64,000 bases of DNA, from the NCBI GenBank assembly GCA_037439465.1, contig JBBIVX010000004.1:62001-126000 (forward strand), in the 5' to 3' direction. This DNA comes from Parasulfuritortus sp037439465. GTDB lineage: Bacteria > Pseudomonadota > Gammaproteobacteria > Burkholderiales > Thiobacillaceae. Under the pieces are notes generated by a model. It was not told where the DNA came from, did no database searches, and was given only the letters and a program-made list of their open reading frames with translations. Below, in pieces: positions 27,463 to 37,120 of this stretch; the stretch's first letter is position 1, and each line of letters starts with the position of its first letter. The position numbers and the translations under genes were made by a program.

Positions 27463-27696
27463 ATGAGCAAAGGGCTGCGGTTACAAGACCCCTTTTTGAA
27501 TGCCCTCCGTCAGGAGCAGGTCCAGGTGTCCGTTTACCTGGTCAATGGCATCAAGCTGCAAGGTTACATCGACAGTTACGACCAATATGTGGTGCTGCTG
27601 AAAAACGCCGTCACGCAGATGGTCTACAAGCACGCCATCTCCACGGTTGTCCCAGCAAAACCGGTGGCCTATCGCCAGCCGGGCGAAGAAGAGTAA
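27463..27696 (+). CDS. hfq: RNA chaperone Hfq
   Basis: 77 residues from ATG 27463, with AAGGAA eight bases upstream. Both Sm motifs are intact (VSVYLVNGIKLQGYIDSYDQ and the YKHAIST motif), and QDPFLN is present near the N terminus. The hexamer pairs small RNAs with target mRNAs. The C-terminal tail is short, as in many betaproteobacteria. hflX follows 12 bp later, so hfq-hflX-hflK-hflC is one unit. Confidence 0.98.
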   Translation: MSKGLRLQDPFLNALRQEQVQVSVYLVNGIKLQGYIDSYDQYVVLLKNAVTQMVYKHAISTVVPAKPVAYRQPGEEE

Positions 27697-27708
27697 GACC
27701 CCAACTCG

Positions 27709-28854
27709 ATGTTTGAACGGCCCCAGCGCGGCCAGAGCGTCGTACTCGTCAGCCTGAATTTCGGCGGCGACCCCGATTATGCCGAGAGTCTGGCGGAGCT
27801 CAGGCTGCTGGCCGGGGGCGCCGGACTGAGTGTCGCCGGGGTGGTGGAAGGCAAGCGCGACCGCCCGGATGCCGCCCTCTTTGTCGGTCGCGGCAAGGCC
27901 GACGAGATCGCTGCGACGGTGCGTCAGGCCGACGCCACTCTGGTCATTTTCAATCACGAGCTTTCTCCCGTTCAGGAGCGCAACCTGGAAAAGCATGTCG
28001 AATGTCGTGTGCTCGACCGCACGGCGCTGATCCTGGACATCTTTGCCCAGCGCGCCCGCTCCGGCGAGGGCAAGCTGCAGGTGGAACTGGCCCAGTTGCG
28101 TCACTATGCCACCCGGCTGGTGCGCGGTTGGACCCACCTGGAGCGGCAAAAGGGGGGGATCGGCATGCGTGGCGGCCCTGGCGAGACCCAGCTCGAACTC
28201 GACCGTCGCCTCATCAACGCCAAGATCAAAAATATCGAGGGCCGGCTGAAGAAGCTGGAAAAAAGCCGTGCCCTGCAACGGCGCGCCCGGCAACGGGGTG
28301 GGGCGTTGTCGGTATCGCTGGTGGGCTACACCAACGCCGGCAAGTCCACCCTGTTTAATGCCCTGACACATGCCGGTGTTTATGCCGCCGATCAGCTCTT
28401 TGCCACCCTCGACACCACCTCGCGCAAGCTGTGGCTACCCGAGGCAGGACAGGTGGTGCTGTCTGATACCGTGGGCTTCATCACCCATCTGCCGCATGCG
28501 CTGGTGGCCTCATTCCACGCTACCTTGGAGGAAACCGCGCGGGCGGATCTGCTGCTCAACGTGGTGGACGCCGCCAGCCCCAACCGCGACCGTCAGGTGG
28601 AGGAGGTGGACAAGGTGCTGGCGGAAATAGGGGCTGACTCCGTGCCCCGCATCGTGGTCATGAACAAGATCGATCTTACCGGCGCCGGGCCGGCGGTGGC
28701 GCGGGATGAGTGTGATAACATCTCGCGCGTCTCATTAAGCGCCAAGACGGGCATGGGCATTGATCTGCTCAAGCAAGCCCTGGTTGATTTCGTCAAGGGC
28801 CGGCGCGCTTCCGAACCTCGACCATCCGAACACATACACTATGGCATGGAATGA
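27709..28854 (+). CDS. hflX: Ribosome-associated GTPase HflX
   Basis: 381 residues. The N-terminal HflX domain includes FNHELSPVQERNLE and DRTALILDIFAQRARSGEGK. A glycine-rich linker follows (GGIGMRGGPGETQLE), then the G domain with GYTNAGKSTLFN, DTVGFI and NKID. HflX splits stalled 70S ribosomes, notably after heat stress. It overlaps hflK by 14 bp. Confidence 0.97.
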   Translation: MFERPQRGQSVVLVSLNFGGDPDYAESLAELRLLAGGAGLSVAGVVEGKRDRPDAALFVGRGKADEIAATVRQADATLVIFNHELSPVQERNLEKHVECRVLDRTALILDIFAQRARSGEGKLQVELAQLRHYATRLVRGWTHLERQKGGIGMRGGPGETQLELDRRLINAKIKNIEGRLKKLEKSRALQRRARQRGGALSVSLVGYTNAGKSTLFNALTHAGVYAADQLFATLDTTSRKLWLPEAGQVVLSDTVGFITHLPHALVASFHATLEETARADLLLNVVDAASPNRDRQVEEVDKVLAEIGADSVPRIVVMNKIDLTGAGPAVARDECDNISRVSLSAKTGMGIDLLKQALVDFVKGRRASEPRPSEHIHYGME

Positions 28855-30073
28855 CCCCAACTGGGGCAATGACAATCGCGGCAGCAAGGGCGGACCGCCC
28901 GACCTAGACGAGCTCTGGCGGCGTTTCAATCAGCGCTTGAACGACCTCATGGGCGGCAAGGGGCGTACCCCGGCCGGTAACGGCGGTGGCGACCGCGGCC
29001 GTGGCGGCCCGGTCCGTGGCCTGCCCCCGTTCCATCTGCCGGGCGGGTCTGGTTTACTGGTGGTGCTGGCCTTGCTGGTCTGGCTGGCCAGTGGTTTTTA
29101 TATCGTCGATGCCGGTCAGCGCGGCGTGGTGCTGCGTTTCGGCAAGTACATCGAAACCACCCAACCCGGTCCGCGCTGGCATCTGCCTTATCCATTCGAG
29201 TCGGCAGAGGTGGTCAACGTGGAGCAGGTGCGTACCGTCGAGGTGGGTTACCGCAACAACGTTAAGGCGAAGGTGCTATCCGAGTCACTCATGCTGACCG
29301 ATGACGAAAACATCATCGACCTCCAATTTTCCGTGCAATACACCATCAAGGACCCGGAAGACTATTTGTTCATGAACCGCAATCCCGACGAGGCGGTCAT
29401 GGGTGCTGCCGAGACGGCCATCCGAGAGGTCGTGGGTAAAAGCAAGATGGACTTCGTGCTCTATGAAGGCCGGGCCGAGGTGGCCGACCGCGTTACCAAG
29501 CTGATGCAGGCCATCCTCGACCGTTACAAGACCGGGGTGAGCATCAGCAAGCTCAACATGCAGAATGCGCAGCCGCCGGAACAGGTGCAGGCGGCCTTTG
29601 ACGATGCGGTCAAGGCTGGCCAGGACCGGGAGCGGTTGAAGAACGAAGGCCAGGCCTATGCCAACGATGTCATACCCCGGGCCAAGGGGGTGGCGGCACG
29701 GCTGCATGAAGAGGCGCTCGGTTACCAGCAGCGGGTGGAGGCCAACGCGGTTGGCGAGGCCGCCCGTTTCCGGCAGATACTGGTCGAATACACCAAGGCG
29801 CCGCAGGTTACGCGCGAGCGGCTGTATCAGGACGCCATGCAGCAGGTCATGGCGAGCACCACCAAGGTGCTGGTGGACGACAAGCAGGGAGGCAATCTGC
29901 TTTATCTGCCCCTGGACAAGTTGATGCAGGCCGCCGGCGCGGCGTCGGCCGAAGCTGCCGCTCCAGCCGCGGCCACGCCAGCCAGCACGCCTACCGCCAG
30001 CGTCAACCCGGCCGAGAATGCGGCCCGCAACCGCGATGCCTTCCGCGGCCGTGAACGCGAGGAACGCCCATGA
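28841..30073 (+). CDS. hflK: FtsH protease modulator HflK
   Basis: 410 residues from ATG 28841. The Gly/Asn-rich N terminus (MAWNDPNWGNDNRG) is typical. One TM helix (about 68-88) is followed by a stomatin/SPFH domain (about 95-330) and an Ala/Pro tail. With HflC it forms a large membrane cage around FtsH and controls its access to membrane substrates. It overlaps hflX upstream and hflC downstream (ATGA). Confidence 0.97.
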   Translation: MAWNDPNWGNDNRGSKGGPPDLDELWRRFNQRLNDLMGGKGRTPAGNGGGDRGRGGPVRGLPPFHLPGGSGLLVVLALLVWLASGFYIVDAGQRGVVLRFGKYIETTQPGPRWHLPYPFESAEVVNVEQVRTVEVGYRNNVKAKVLSESLMLTDDENIIDLQFSVQYTIKDPEDYLFMNRNPDEAVMGAAETAIREVVGKSKMDFVLYEGRAEVADRVTKLMQAILDRYKTGVSISKLNMQNAQPPEQVQAAFDDAVKAGQDRERLKNEGQAYANDVIPRAKGVAARLHEEALGYQQRVEANAVGEAARFRQILVEYTKAPQVTRERLYQDAMQQVMASTTKVLVDDKQGGNLLYLPLDKLMQAAGAASAEAAAPAAATPASTPTASVNPAENAARNRDAFRGREREERP

Positions 30074-30945
30074 AGACCCTCGGCAAGCTCATTGTCCCTC
30101 TCGTCCTCGTCCTCGTGCTGTTGGCGCTGTCCATCTACCAGGTGGATCAGCGCCAAGCGGCGCTGGTATTCCAGTTGGGCGAGGTGGTCAGCATCAAGAA
30201 AACGCCCGGTCTCTACTTCAAGCTGCCGCTGGTGCAGAACATCCGTTACTTCGACACTCGCATCCTCACTCTGGATGCGGTTGACCCGGAGCGTTTCATC
30301 ACCTCCGAGAAGAAGAATGTGTTGGTGGACTACTTCGTCAAATGGCGCATCTTCGACGTGCAGAAGTTCTATGTCAGCTTCGCCGGCGACGAGAAGCGCG
30401 CCGTCAACCGTCTGGCCCAGACCGTCAATGACGGCATGCGGGCCGAGTTTGGCAAACGCACCGTGCATGATGTGGTTTCTGGCGAGCGCGATGACATCAT
30501 GGAGCAGTTACGCGCCAAGGCCGACCAGGATGCCCGCCGCTTTGGCGTCCAGGTCATGGACGTGCGCATCAAACGCGTCGACCTGCCGACCGAGGTGTCC
30601 GAATCGGTCTACCGGCGGATGGAGGCGGAACGCAAGCGGGTGGCCAACGAGCTGAGATCCACCGGTTCCGCCGAGGCGGAAAAGATCAAGGCCGACGCCG
30701 ACCGGCAGCGCGAGGTGATCATCGCCGAGGCCTATCGCGAGGCCCAGACACTAAAGGGTGAGGGCGACGCCAAGGCCGCCGCCATCTATGCCGGCGCTTA
30801 TTCGAAGAACCCGGAGTTCTATGCCTTCTACCGCAGCATGGAGTCCTACAAGGGTAGTTTCAGGAACAAGAGCGATGTCATGGTCCTGCAACCCAACTCC
30901 GATTTCTTCCGCTACATGAAATCCCCCCGTGGCAGCGGCAAGTGA
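30070..30945 (+). CDS. hflC: FtsH protease modulator HflC
   Basis: 291 residues. An N-terminal TM helix (about 5-23) is followed by an SPFH domain with YQVDQRQAALVFQLGEVV. A coiled-coil region rich in Ala/Glu ends with the typical YRSMESYKGSF and SDFFRYMKS. It is the partner of HflK. Its stop overlaps the GTG start of the DUF2065 gene. Confidence 0.97.
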   Translation: MKTLGKLIVPLVLVLVLLALSIYQVDQRQAALVFQLGEVVSIKKTPGLYFKLPLVQNIRYFDTRILTLDAVDPERFITSEKKNVLVDYFVKWRIFDVQKFYVSFAGDEKRAVNRLAQTVNDGMRAEFGKRTVHDVVSGERDDIMEQLRAKADQDARRFGVQVMDVRIKRVDLPTEVSESVYRRMEAERKRVANELRSTGSAEAEKIKADADRQREVIIAEAYREAQTLKGEGDAKAAAIYAGAYSKNPEFYAFYRSMESYKGSFRNKSDVMVLQPNSDFFRYMKSPRGSGK

Positions 30946-31133
30946 ACCTGTCGGATGTCTTCATACCTGCGTTCGCCTTCATGCTGGTCCTGGAAGGGCT
31001 GTTGCCCTTTCTGGCGCCGTCAGCCTGGCGTGACGCCTTCGTCCGCCTCGCCCGGATGCAGGACGGGCAGATACGTTTCATGGGTCTGGCATCAATGCTG
31101 GCCGGGGCGTTGCTGCTGGTGTTGACGCAATGA
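30942..31133 (+). CDS. DUF2065 (YjeT-like) small membrane protein
   Basis: 63 residues from GTG 30942. Two hydrophobic segments (about 5-20 and 44-61) enclose a short basic loop with ARMQDGQIRFMGL, typical of DUF2065. It overlaps hflC and hisZ by 4 bp each, its conserved position. The function is unknown. Confidence 0.9.
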   Translation: MNLSDVFIPAFAFMLVLEGLLPFLAPSAWRDAFVRLARMQDGQIRFMGLASMLAGALLLVLTQ

Positions 31134-32281
31134 ACCCGCCCTGGCTGCTGCCCGAGCACATCGAGGACATACTGCCGCCATATGCGCGGGCCTCGGAGCT
31201 GCTGCGCCGGCGACTGCTCGATCTGTACCACGGCTATGGCTATGAGCTGGTCTGTCCACCCCTGATCGAATATCTCGATTCGCTGCTCACCGGAGTGGCC
31301 GGCGACCTCGATCTCAAGACCTTCAAGGTGGTGGATGGCCTCTCCGGCCGGATGCTGGGGGTGCGGGCCGACATCACGCCGCAGGCTGCCCGCATCGATG
31401 CCCACCTGCTCAACCGTCAGGGGGTGACCCGCCTTTGTTATGCCGGCCCGGTGTTGCACAGCCGTCCGGCCGGACTTCTGGCGTCGCGTGAACCCTTTCA
31501 GATCGGCGCCGAATTGTTCGGCCATGCCGGCATCGAGGCCGACCGGGAAATACTGCAATTGTTGATGGCCTCGCTGGCCACTGCCGACCTGCCGCAAGTC
31601 CGTGTCAGCCTCGGTCACGTCGGTGTGTTCCGAGCACTTACCGCCGCCGCGGGGTTGAGCCGGGAGAGAGAAAGACCGCTGTTCGGCGCCTTGCGGGCCA
31701 AGGATGTGCCGACACTGACGGAACTGACCGGTGGCCTGGGCGCTGACTGGCGGGCCGCCTTGCTGTGTCTGCCCGAACTCTATGGCGGTCCCGAAGTGAT
31801 CGCAAAGGCCCGCCGCGAATTGCCCGACCTGCCTGGCGTGACTCAGGCGCTGGACGAACTTGTGGCGCTGCTCGATATCAACCATGGTGCCGATCTGGCA
31901 ATTGACCTCGCCGACCTGCGTGGCTTCGGCTACCACACCGGCGCGGTATTCGCCGCCTATGTCGGTGGCCAGGCGCAGGCTGTGGCGCTGGGCGGCCGAT
32001 ACGACGGCGCTGGCGCCATCTTCGGCCGCGTGCGTCCGGCCACTGGGTTCAGCCTTGATTTGCGTCGCCTGATCGATAGCCTGCCGGAGCCCGTCCCGCC
32101 CGCCGGTATTCTGGCGCCACTTCTGGAGGACACCGACCTCGGGGAGCGGATCGCGGCGTTGCGCGCCGCCGGCGAGCGGGTCATCATCGAACTTCCCGGC
32201 CAGGAGCCGCATCGCACCGAGACGGGTTGTGACCGGCGCTTGGCGCGGGTGGATGGGGTCTGGCAAATCCTTACCCTCTAA
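31130..32281 (+). CDS. hisZ: ATP phosphoribosyltransferase regulatory subunit HisZ
   Basis: 383 residues. It resembles HisS but lacks a C-terminal anticodon-binding domain. Class II-like blocks include LLDLYHGYGYELVCPPLIEY, MLGVRADITPQAARI, EPFQIGAELFGH and a late GGRYDGAGAIFG. HisZ pairs with short-form HisG to start histidine synthesis and makes it feedback-regulated. Its presence implies a HisG of the short form elsewhere. It is not a second HisS. Confidence 0.95.
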   Translation: MNPPWLLPEHIEDILPPYARASELLRRRLLDLYHGYGYELVCPPLIEYLDSLLTGVAGDLDLKTFKVVDGLSGRMLGVRADITPQAARIDAHLLNRQGVTRLCYAGPVLHSRPAGLLASREPFQIGAELFGHAGIEADREILQLLMASLATADLPQVRVSLGHVGVFRALTAAAGLSRERERPLFGALRAKDVPTLTELTGGLGADWRAALLCLPELYGGPEVIAKARRELPDLPGVTQALDELVALLDINHGADLAIDLADLRGFGYHTGAVFAAYVGGQAQAVALGGRYDGAGAIFGRVRPATGFSLDLRRLIDSLPEPVPPAGILAPLLEDTDLGERIAALRAAGERVIIELPGQEPHRTETGCDRRLARVDGVWQILTL

Positions 32282-32303
32282 CTTTTATTCGCGGACACAA
32301 GAA

Positions 32304-33596
<1,293 letters not shown>

Positions 33597-33621
33597 ACGC
33601 GGCGGTGGCCGGGCAACACGG

Positions 33622-34218
33622 CTAGTCCGCCAGCTGTCGCGCCAATTCTACCGCCGACTTCACCCCCAGCTTGGCGAAGAGATGCGCCCGATGCACCTCC
33701 ACTGTGCGCATGGAAATATCGAGCTCGTCAGCGATCACCTTGTTGAGCTTGCCCGCCAGGATGCGCTCCATGACTTCCTTTTCGCGCATGGTGAGCCGTG
33801 CCAGCCGCGCCCGCAGGTCGTCACCCGCCTGTTGGCTGGCGCGGCGCTCCGCGTCACGGGCCAGCGCCTCAATCACTCTGTCGGCGAGCTGATTGTCGTC
33901 GAAGGGCTTCTCCAGAAAATCGAAGGCGCCATGCTTGAGGGCCTGCACCGCCTGCGGGACGTCTCCGTGAGCGGTGAGAAAAATGACCGGCATGGCGCAG
34001 CTCGCTAGCCGCAAGTGGTCGAAGAGTTCGAGACCGGTCATCGCGCGCATACGGATGTCGAGCACCAGGCAGCCCGCCATGTCAGGCGCATAGTCGGCGA
34101 GAAAAGCCTCGGCGCTGTCCCAGGCGCGCGCGGCGATGCCGCGCGAGTGCAGCAGCCAGACGAGGGCGTCGCGGATGGCCTCGTCGTCGTCCACCAGATG
34201 GGCAATGCCGGTGTTCAT
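33622..34218 (-). CDS. dctR: DctR/FixJ-type response regulator
   Basis: 198 residues from ATG 34218. A receiver domain (about 5-118) carries the acidic pocket DDDE and phospho-acceptor Asp in CLVLDIRM, plus Lys in FLEKPFDD. A C-terminal LuxR/FixJ HTH (about 135-198) reads LTMREKEVMERILAGKLNKVIADEL. The pairing with the PAS kinase (4-bp overlap) and the nearby dctPQM genes make it the DctS/DctR type, which activates TRAP C4-dicarboxylate uptake. That target is inferred from context. Confidence 0.85.
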   Translation of the reverse strand: MNTGIAHLVDDDEAIRDALVWLLHSRGIAARAWDSAEAFLADYAPDMAGCLVLDIRMRAMTGLELFDHLRLASCAMPVIFLTAHGDVPQAVQALKHGAFDFLEKPFDDNQLADRVIEALARDAERRASQQAGDDLRARLARLTMREKEVMERILAGKLNKVIADELDISMRTVEVHRAHLFAKLGVKSAVELARQLAD

Positions 34219-36134
34219 GCGGTTTTTATGGGCAGGCTGATATTGAAGATGCTGCCCCCCTCCGGATTGGGTTCCATCCACAGGCGGCCACGATGGGCCT
34301 CGACGATGGAACGACAGATGTTGAGCCCCATTCCCAATCCTTCCGGCTTGCTGGTATAGAAGGGTTCGAACAGCCGCGGCAGCATTGCCGGCGCGATGCC
34401 GGGACCGTGATCGGCGACACGGAGGCGAAGTTGATCCGCCTCGACGGTGAGGCGGACGTTCAGTATACGGCGCGGCTCCGGACTGTCATGCATGGCCTCG
34501 ATACCGTTGCGCATGAGATTGAGCAGGGCCTGGCCGAGCAGGATACGGTCTCCGACCACCTCGGGCAAGTCGGCAGGGATGTCGCGCAACAGGCGCACTT
34601 TTTGCCGGCGGGCATCCACTTCCACCAGGTCGGCGATCTCATGCGTCAGTTCGACCGGGTCGCAAGGCTCGCTCTTGGGATCGGCCCGCCGCCCAAAGTC
34701 GTAGATACGGCGCAGCACGCGGCCGGCCCGCTGCGCCTGGGCCTGGGTCTTGGCGAGAATGTCGCGTATCTCTTCCGGCCGGGCCAGACCATTGTCAAGC
34801 AGGTTGAGCGAGCCGGCGGCGTAACTGGAAATCGCCGCCAGCGGTTGGTTAAGTTCATGCGCCAGGCTGGAGGCCATCTCTCCCATGGAGACCAGACGGG
34901 CGGTGACCTGTAGTCGTTCCTGCTGCTGCCGCGCCAGTTCTTCGGCCTGCTTCTGCGGGGTGATGTCGATGATGGAACTCATCCAGCCGGTCTGTCTTCC
35001 CTGGATGTCCATGAGCGGCGCCTCATGGACCAGCGCCCAGAAGATTTCGCCGTTGCGGCGGCGAAACCGTATCTCGAAACCCTGCTTCGGACCCTCGCCA
35101 GCCAGGATGCGGTCGCACAGCGCACGTGTCGAGTCGATGTCGTCATCGGTCCAATAAGGCATGGGCGGCGACTGTCCCAGCAGCTCCTTGGCGCTCCAGC
35201 CCACCATGCGACAGAAGGCCGGATTGACATAGGTGATGCGGCCGTCCAGGTCGCGCGCCCGCAGCCCGGTCTGCAGTGAGTTTTCCATCGCCTGGCGCAA
35301 GGCGTGCTGATCGCGCAGAGCCTGTTCCGCCGCCAACCGCTGCCGCATGTCGCGGCGCAGCGCCCACAGGCTCCAGATCACCAAGATCGCCAGCAGCACC
35401 AGTGATGCCGGCAAGAGTTTGGCCGGCAGGGCGGGCGGTGTGCGGATAGGCGTCGCCCACAACACCAGTCCATGGCCGGGCGGGTCAAAGAACAGACGGT
35501 GGCTGGCGGCGGCCTGTTGGCCTGTCACCTGTGAGCGTATGGCCAGCGGCTGGCCGGCAATATCGACCACGCCGATCTGGTTGCGCTGGGCCAGCCACCA
35601 AGGCACCGCTTCCTGCAGTATCTTGCGCAGATCATAGACACCGACTGTGGCACCGGCATAGCGACCCTCGTGGAACAACGGCACATGCACCTGAAACAGC
35701 CATTCACCGCTCGGGCCGCGGTAGGGCGGGCTGTATCCGGCCTTGCCGAGGCGGCGGGCGGCGTTGAGTGTCGTGGCCGAAAGTGTTGCTGCGTGCCCTG
35801 GCAGGCTACGCACCTGCCGGTCGTCGGGGCCGAGCAGCAGCACTTGGCGCAAGCCAGTGTTGTTGGCCAGGAGGGGGCGGGCGTGGGCCTCGAACAACGC
35901 CGCCGTGCGCACCCGCCCAGGGTCGATCTGGGCCAGGTTCTCCTCGTTGTGCTGTAGATTGAAACGCAGGGTCTGCTCCAGCCAGAGCATGTCGCTCAAC
36001 AGCGTGGCCCGCTCGGCTTCGCTCTCGGTCCGCCCGCTCAGCCACAGTTGGGCGGCCACCGAGGCAACGAACAGGCCAAAGGCCAATCTCGGCAGCAGCC
36101 ACAGCCAGCGGCTGGAAAGGTCGGCATCAGGCAT
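34215..36134 (-). CDS. dctS: DctS-type PAS sensor histidine kinase
   Basis: 639 residues. A TM helix (about 9-28), a periplasmic sensing domain of some 200 residues and a second TM (about 242-262) form the input. A PAS domain (about 290-410) with the GWMSSIIDIT ending follows. The dimerisation H-box is MASSLAHELNQPLAAIS, and the HATPase region has DHGPGIAPAMLPRLFEPFYT and GLGMGLNICRSIVEA. This matches the DctS family that senses external C4-dicarboxylates. It overlaps dctR by 4 bp. It is divergent from the binding-protein gene at 36240. Confidence 0.88.
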   Translation of the reverse strand: MPDADLSSRWLWLLPRLAFGLFVASVAAQLWLSGRTESEAERATLLSDMLWLEQTLRFNLQHNEENLAQIDPGRVRTAALFEAHARPLLANNTGLRQVLLLGPDDRQVRSLPGHAATLSATTLNAARRLGKAGYSPPYRGPSGEWLFQVHVPLFHEGRYAGATVGVYDLRKILQEAVPWWLAQRNQIGVVDIAGQPLAIRSQVTGQQAAASHRLFFDPPGHGLVLWATPIRTPPALPAKLLPASLVLLAILVIWSLWALRRDMRQRLAAEQALRDQHALRQAMENSLQTGLRARDLDGRITYVNPAFCRMVGWSAKELLGQSPPMPYWTDDDIDSTRALCDRILAGEGPKQGFEIRFRRRNGEIFWALVHEAPLMDIQGRQTGWMSSIIDITPQKQAEELARQQQERLQVTARLVSMGEMASSLAHELNQPLAAISSYAAGSLNLLDNGLARPEEIRDILAKTQAQAQRAGRVLRRIYDFGRRADPKSEPCDPVELTHEIADLVEVDARRQKVRLLRDIPADLPEVVGDRILLGQALLNLMRNGIEAMHDSPEPRRILNVRLTVEADQLRLRVADHGPGIAPAMLPRLFEPFYTSKPEGLGMGLNICRSIVEAHRGRLWMEPNPEGGSIFNISLPIKTA

Positions 36135-36239
36135 GGACTGCCCCGGCCAGTGTGATACATTCGCCAGAAACCGTGGTTATCTTGGGCATAATCCGAGAAA
36201 GACGATGAAGGATCGCACTGTCCTGGGAGTGCGAAAAGG

Positions 36240-37118
36240 ATGACGAATCGATACGGCCACAATTGGCAACGCGCGATTGTAGACATGATGAAACGCTTGG
36301 CGGCAACGATTTTGTGTTTTTGCCTGACTCTGCCGGCCTGGGCGCGGACCTGGTCCTTCGGCGTGGTGCCGCAGCGCAGTGCTGTGCTCACCGCGCAATA
36401 CTGGAACCCGATCCTGGATTATGTCGCCAGGAAGAGCGGTGTAGCGCTGGAGCTCGGGACGCGGAAAACCGCGCCGGAATATTCCGCTGCCGAAGCGCGG
36501 GGCGAATTCGATTTCGTCTATAACAATCACATCTTCGATCCGGCCCATGAGGCCGCCGCCTATCGGGTGTTAGTGCGGATGCGGGGGGAACCCTTGCATG
36601 GGCAGATCGTGGTGCCGGAAGATTCCGCCTTGCGTTCGTTGGCCGCGCTGCAGGGCGGCGAGGTTGGTTTCCCCAGCAAGAATGCGTTCGTCGCCTACGC
36701 CGTGCCTATGGCGGCCCTGTACCAGGCTGGCATCGCGGTCGGGCCGATCTTTGGCGGCAATCAGGAAGGCATCATGGCGCAGCTCAAGGCAGGCCAGATT
36801 TCGGCGGCAGCCGTCAATTCCAAAGTGATGCGGGAGTATGCCGCGCGCGAGGGTTTTCGCTACCGTGCTCTGTGGACTTCCGAGCCGTATCTCGATATTC
36901 CGGTTGCCGTCCACCCGCGGGTACCGCGGCAGGTCGTGCGTGCCGTTCGCGCCGCCTTGTTGAACATGGCGCGCGACCCGCAGGGGCTGGCCATACTCAA
37001 GGCGAGCGCCGCCCTCGTCAAACAGGCGCCGCCGCTTGGTTTCCTGCCGGCAACGGATGGCGAATACCGCAATCAGCGTGAAGCTTATCGCCTCATCTGG
37101 CAGAAAGAGAAGCGCTGA
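36240..37118 (+). CDS. PhnD-like periplasmic binding protein (phosphate/phosphonate type)
   Basis: 292 residues. A signal peptide (MMKRLAATILCFCLTLPAWA) begins at in-frame residues 16-17 (ATG 36285/36288), so the true start may be there; ATG 36240 has a GGGAG site 10 bases upstream. The mature part is a PF12974-type binding protein (SFGVVPQRSAVLTAQYWNPI, then FVYNNHIFDP, GGNQEGIMAQLKAG, AAVNSKV). No ABC ATPase or permease gene is nearby. The next gene, a GGDEF-EAL receptor, starts 2 bp later, suggesting that this protein works as a ligand-sensing subunit rather than for transport. The ligand is unknown. Confidence 0.85.
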   Translation: MTNRYGHNWQRAIVDMMKRLAATILCFCLTLPAWARTWSFGVVPQRSAVLTAQYWNPILDYVARKSGVALELGTRKTAPEYSAAEARGEFDFVYNNHIFDPAHEAAAYRVLVRMRGEPLHGQIVVPEDSALRSLAALQGGEVGFPSKNAFVAYAVPMAALYQAGIAVGPIFGGNQEGIMAQLKAGQISAAAVNSKVMREYAAREGFRYRALWTSEPYLDIPVAVHPRVPRQVVRAVRAALLNMARDPQGLAILKASAALVKQAPPLGFLPATDGEYRNQREAYRLIWQKEKR

Positions 37119-37120
37119 AC

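Noticed and set aside
31130..32281. Second histidyl-tRNA synthetase
   Set aside because: It lacks the anticodon-binding domain and catalytic specificity blocks and lies in the conserved hisZ position before purA.
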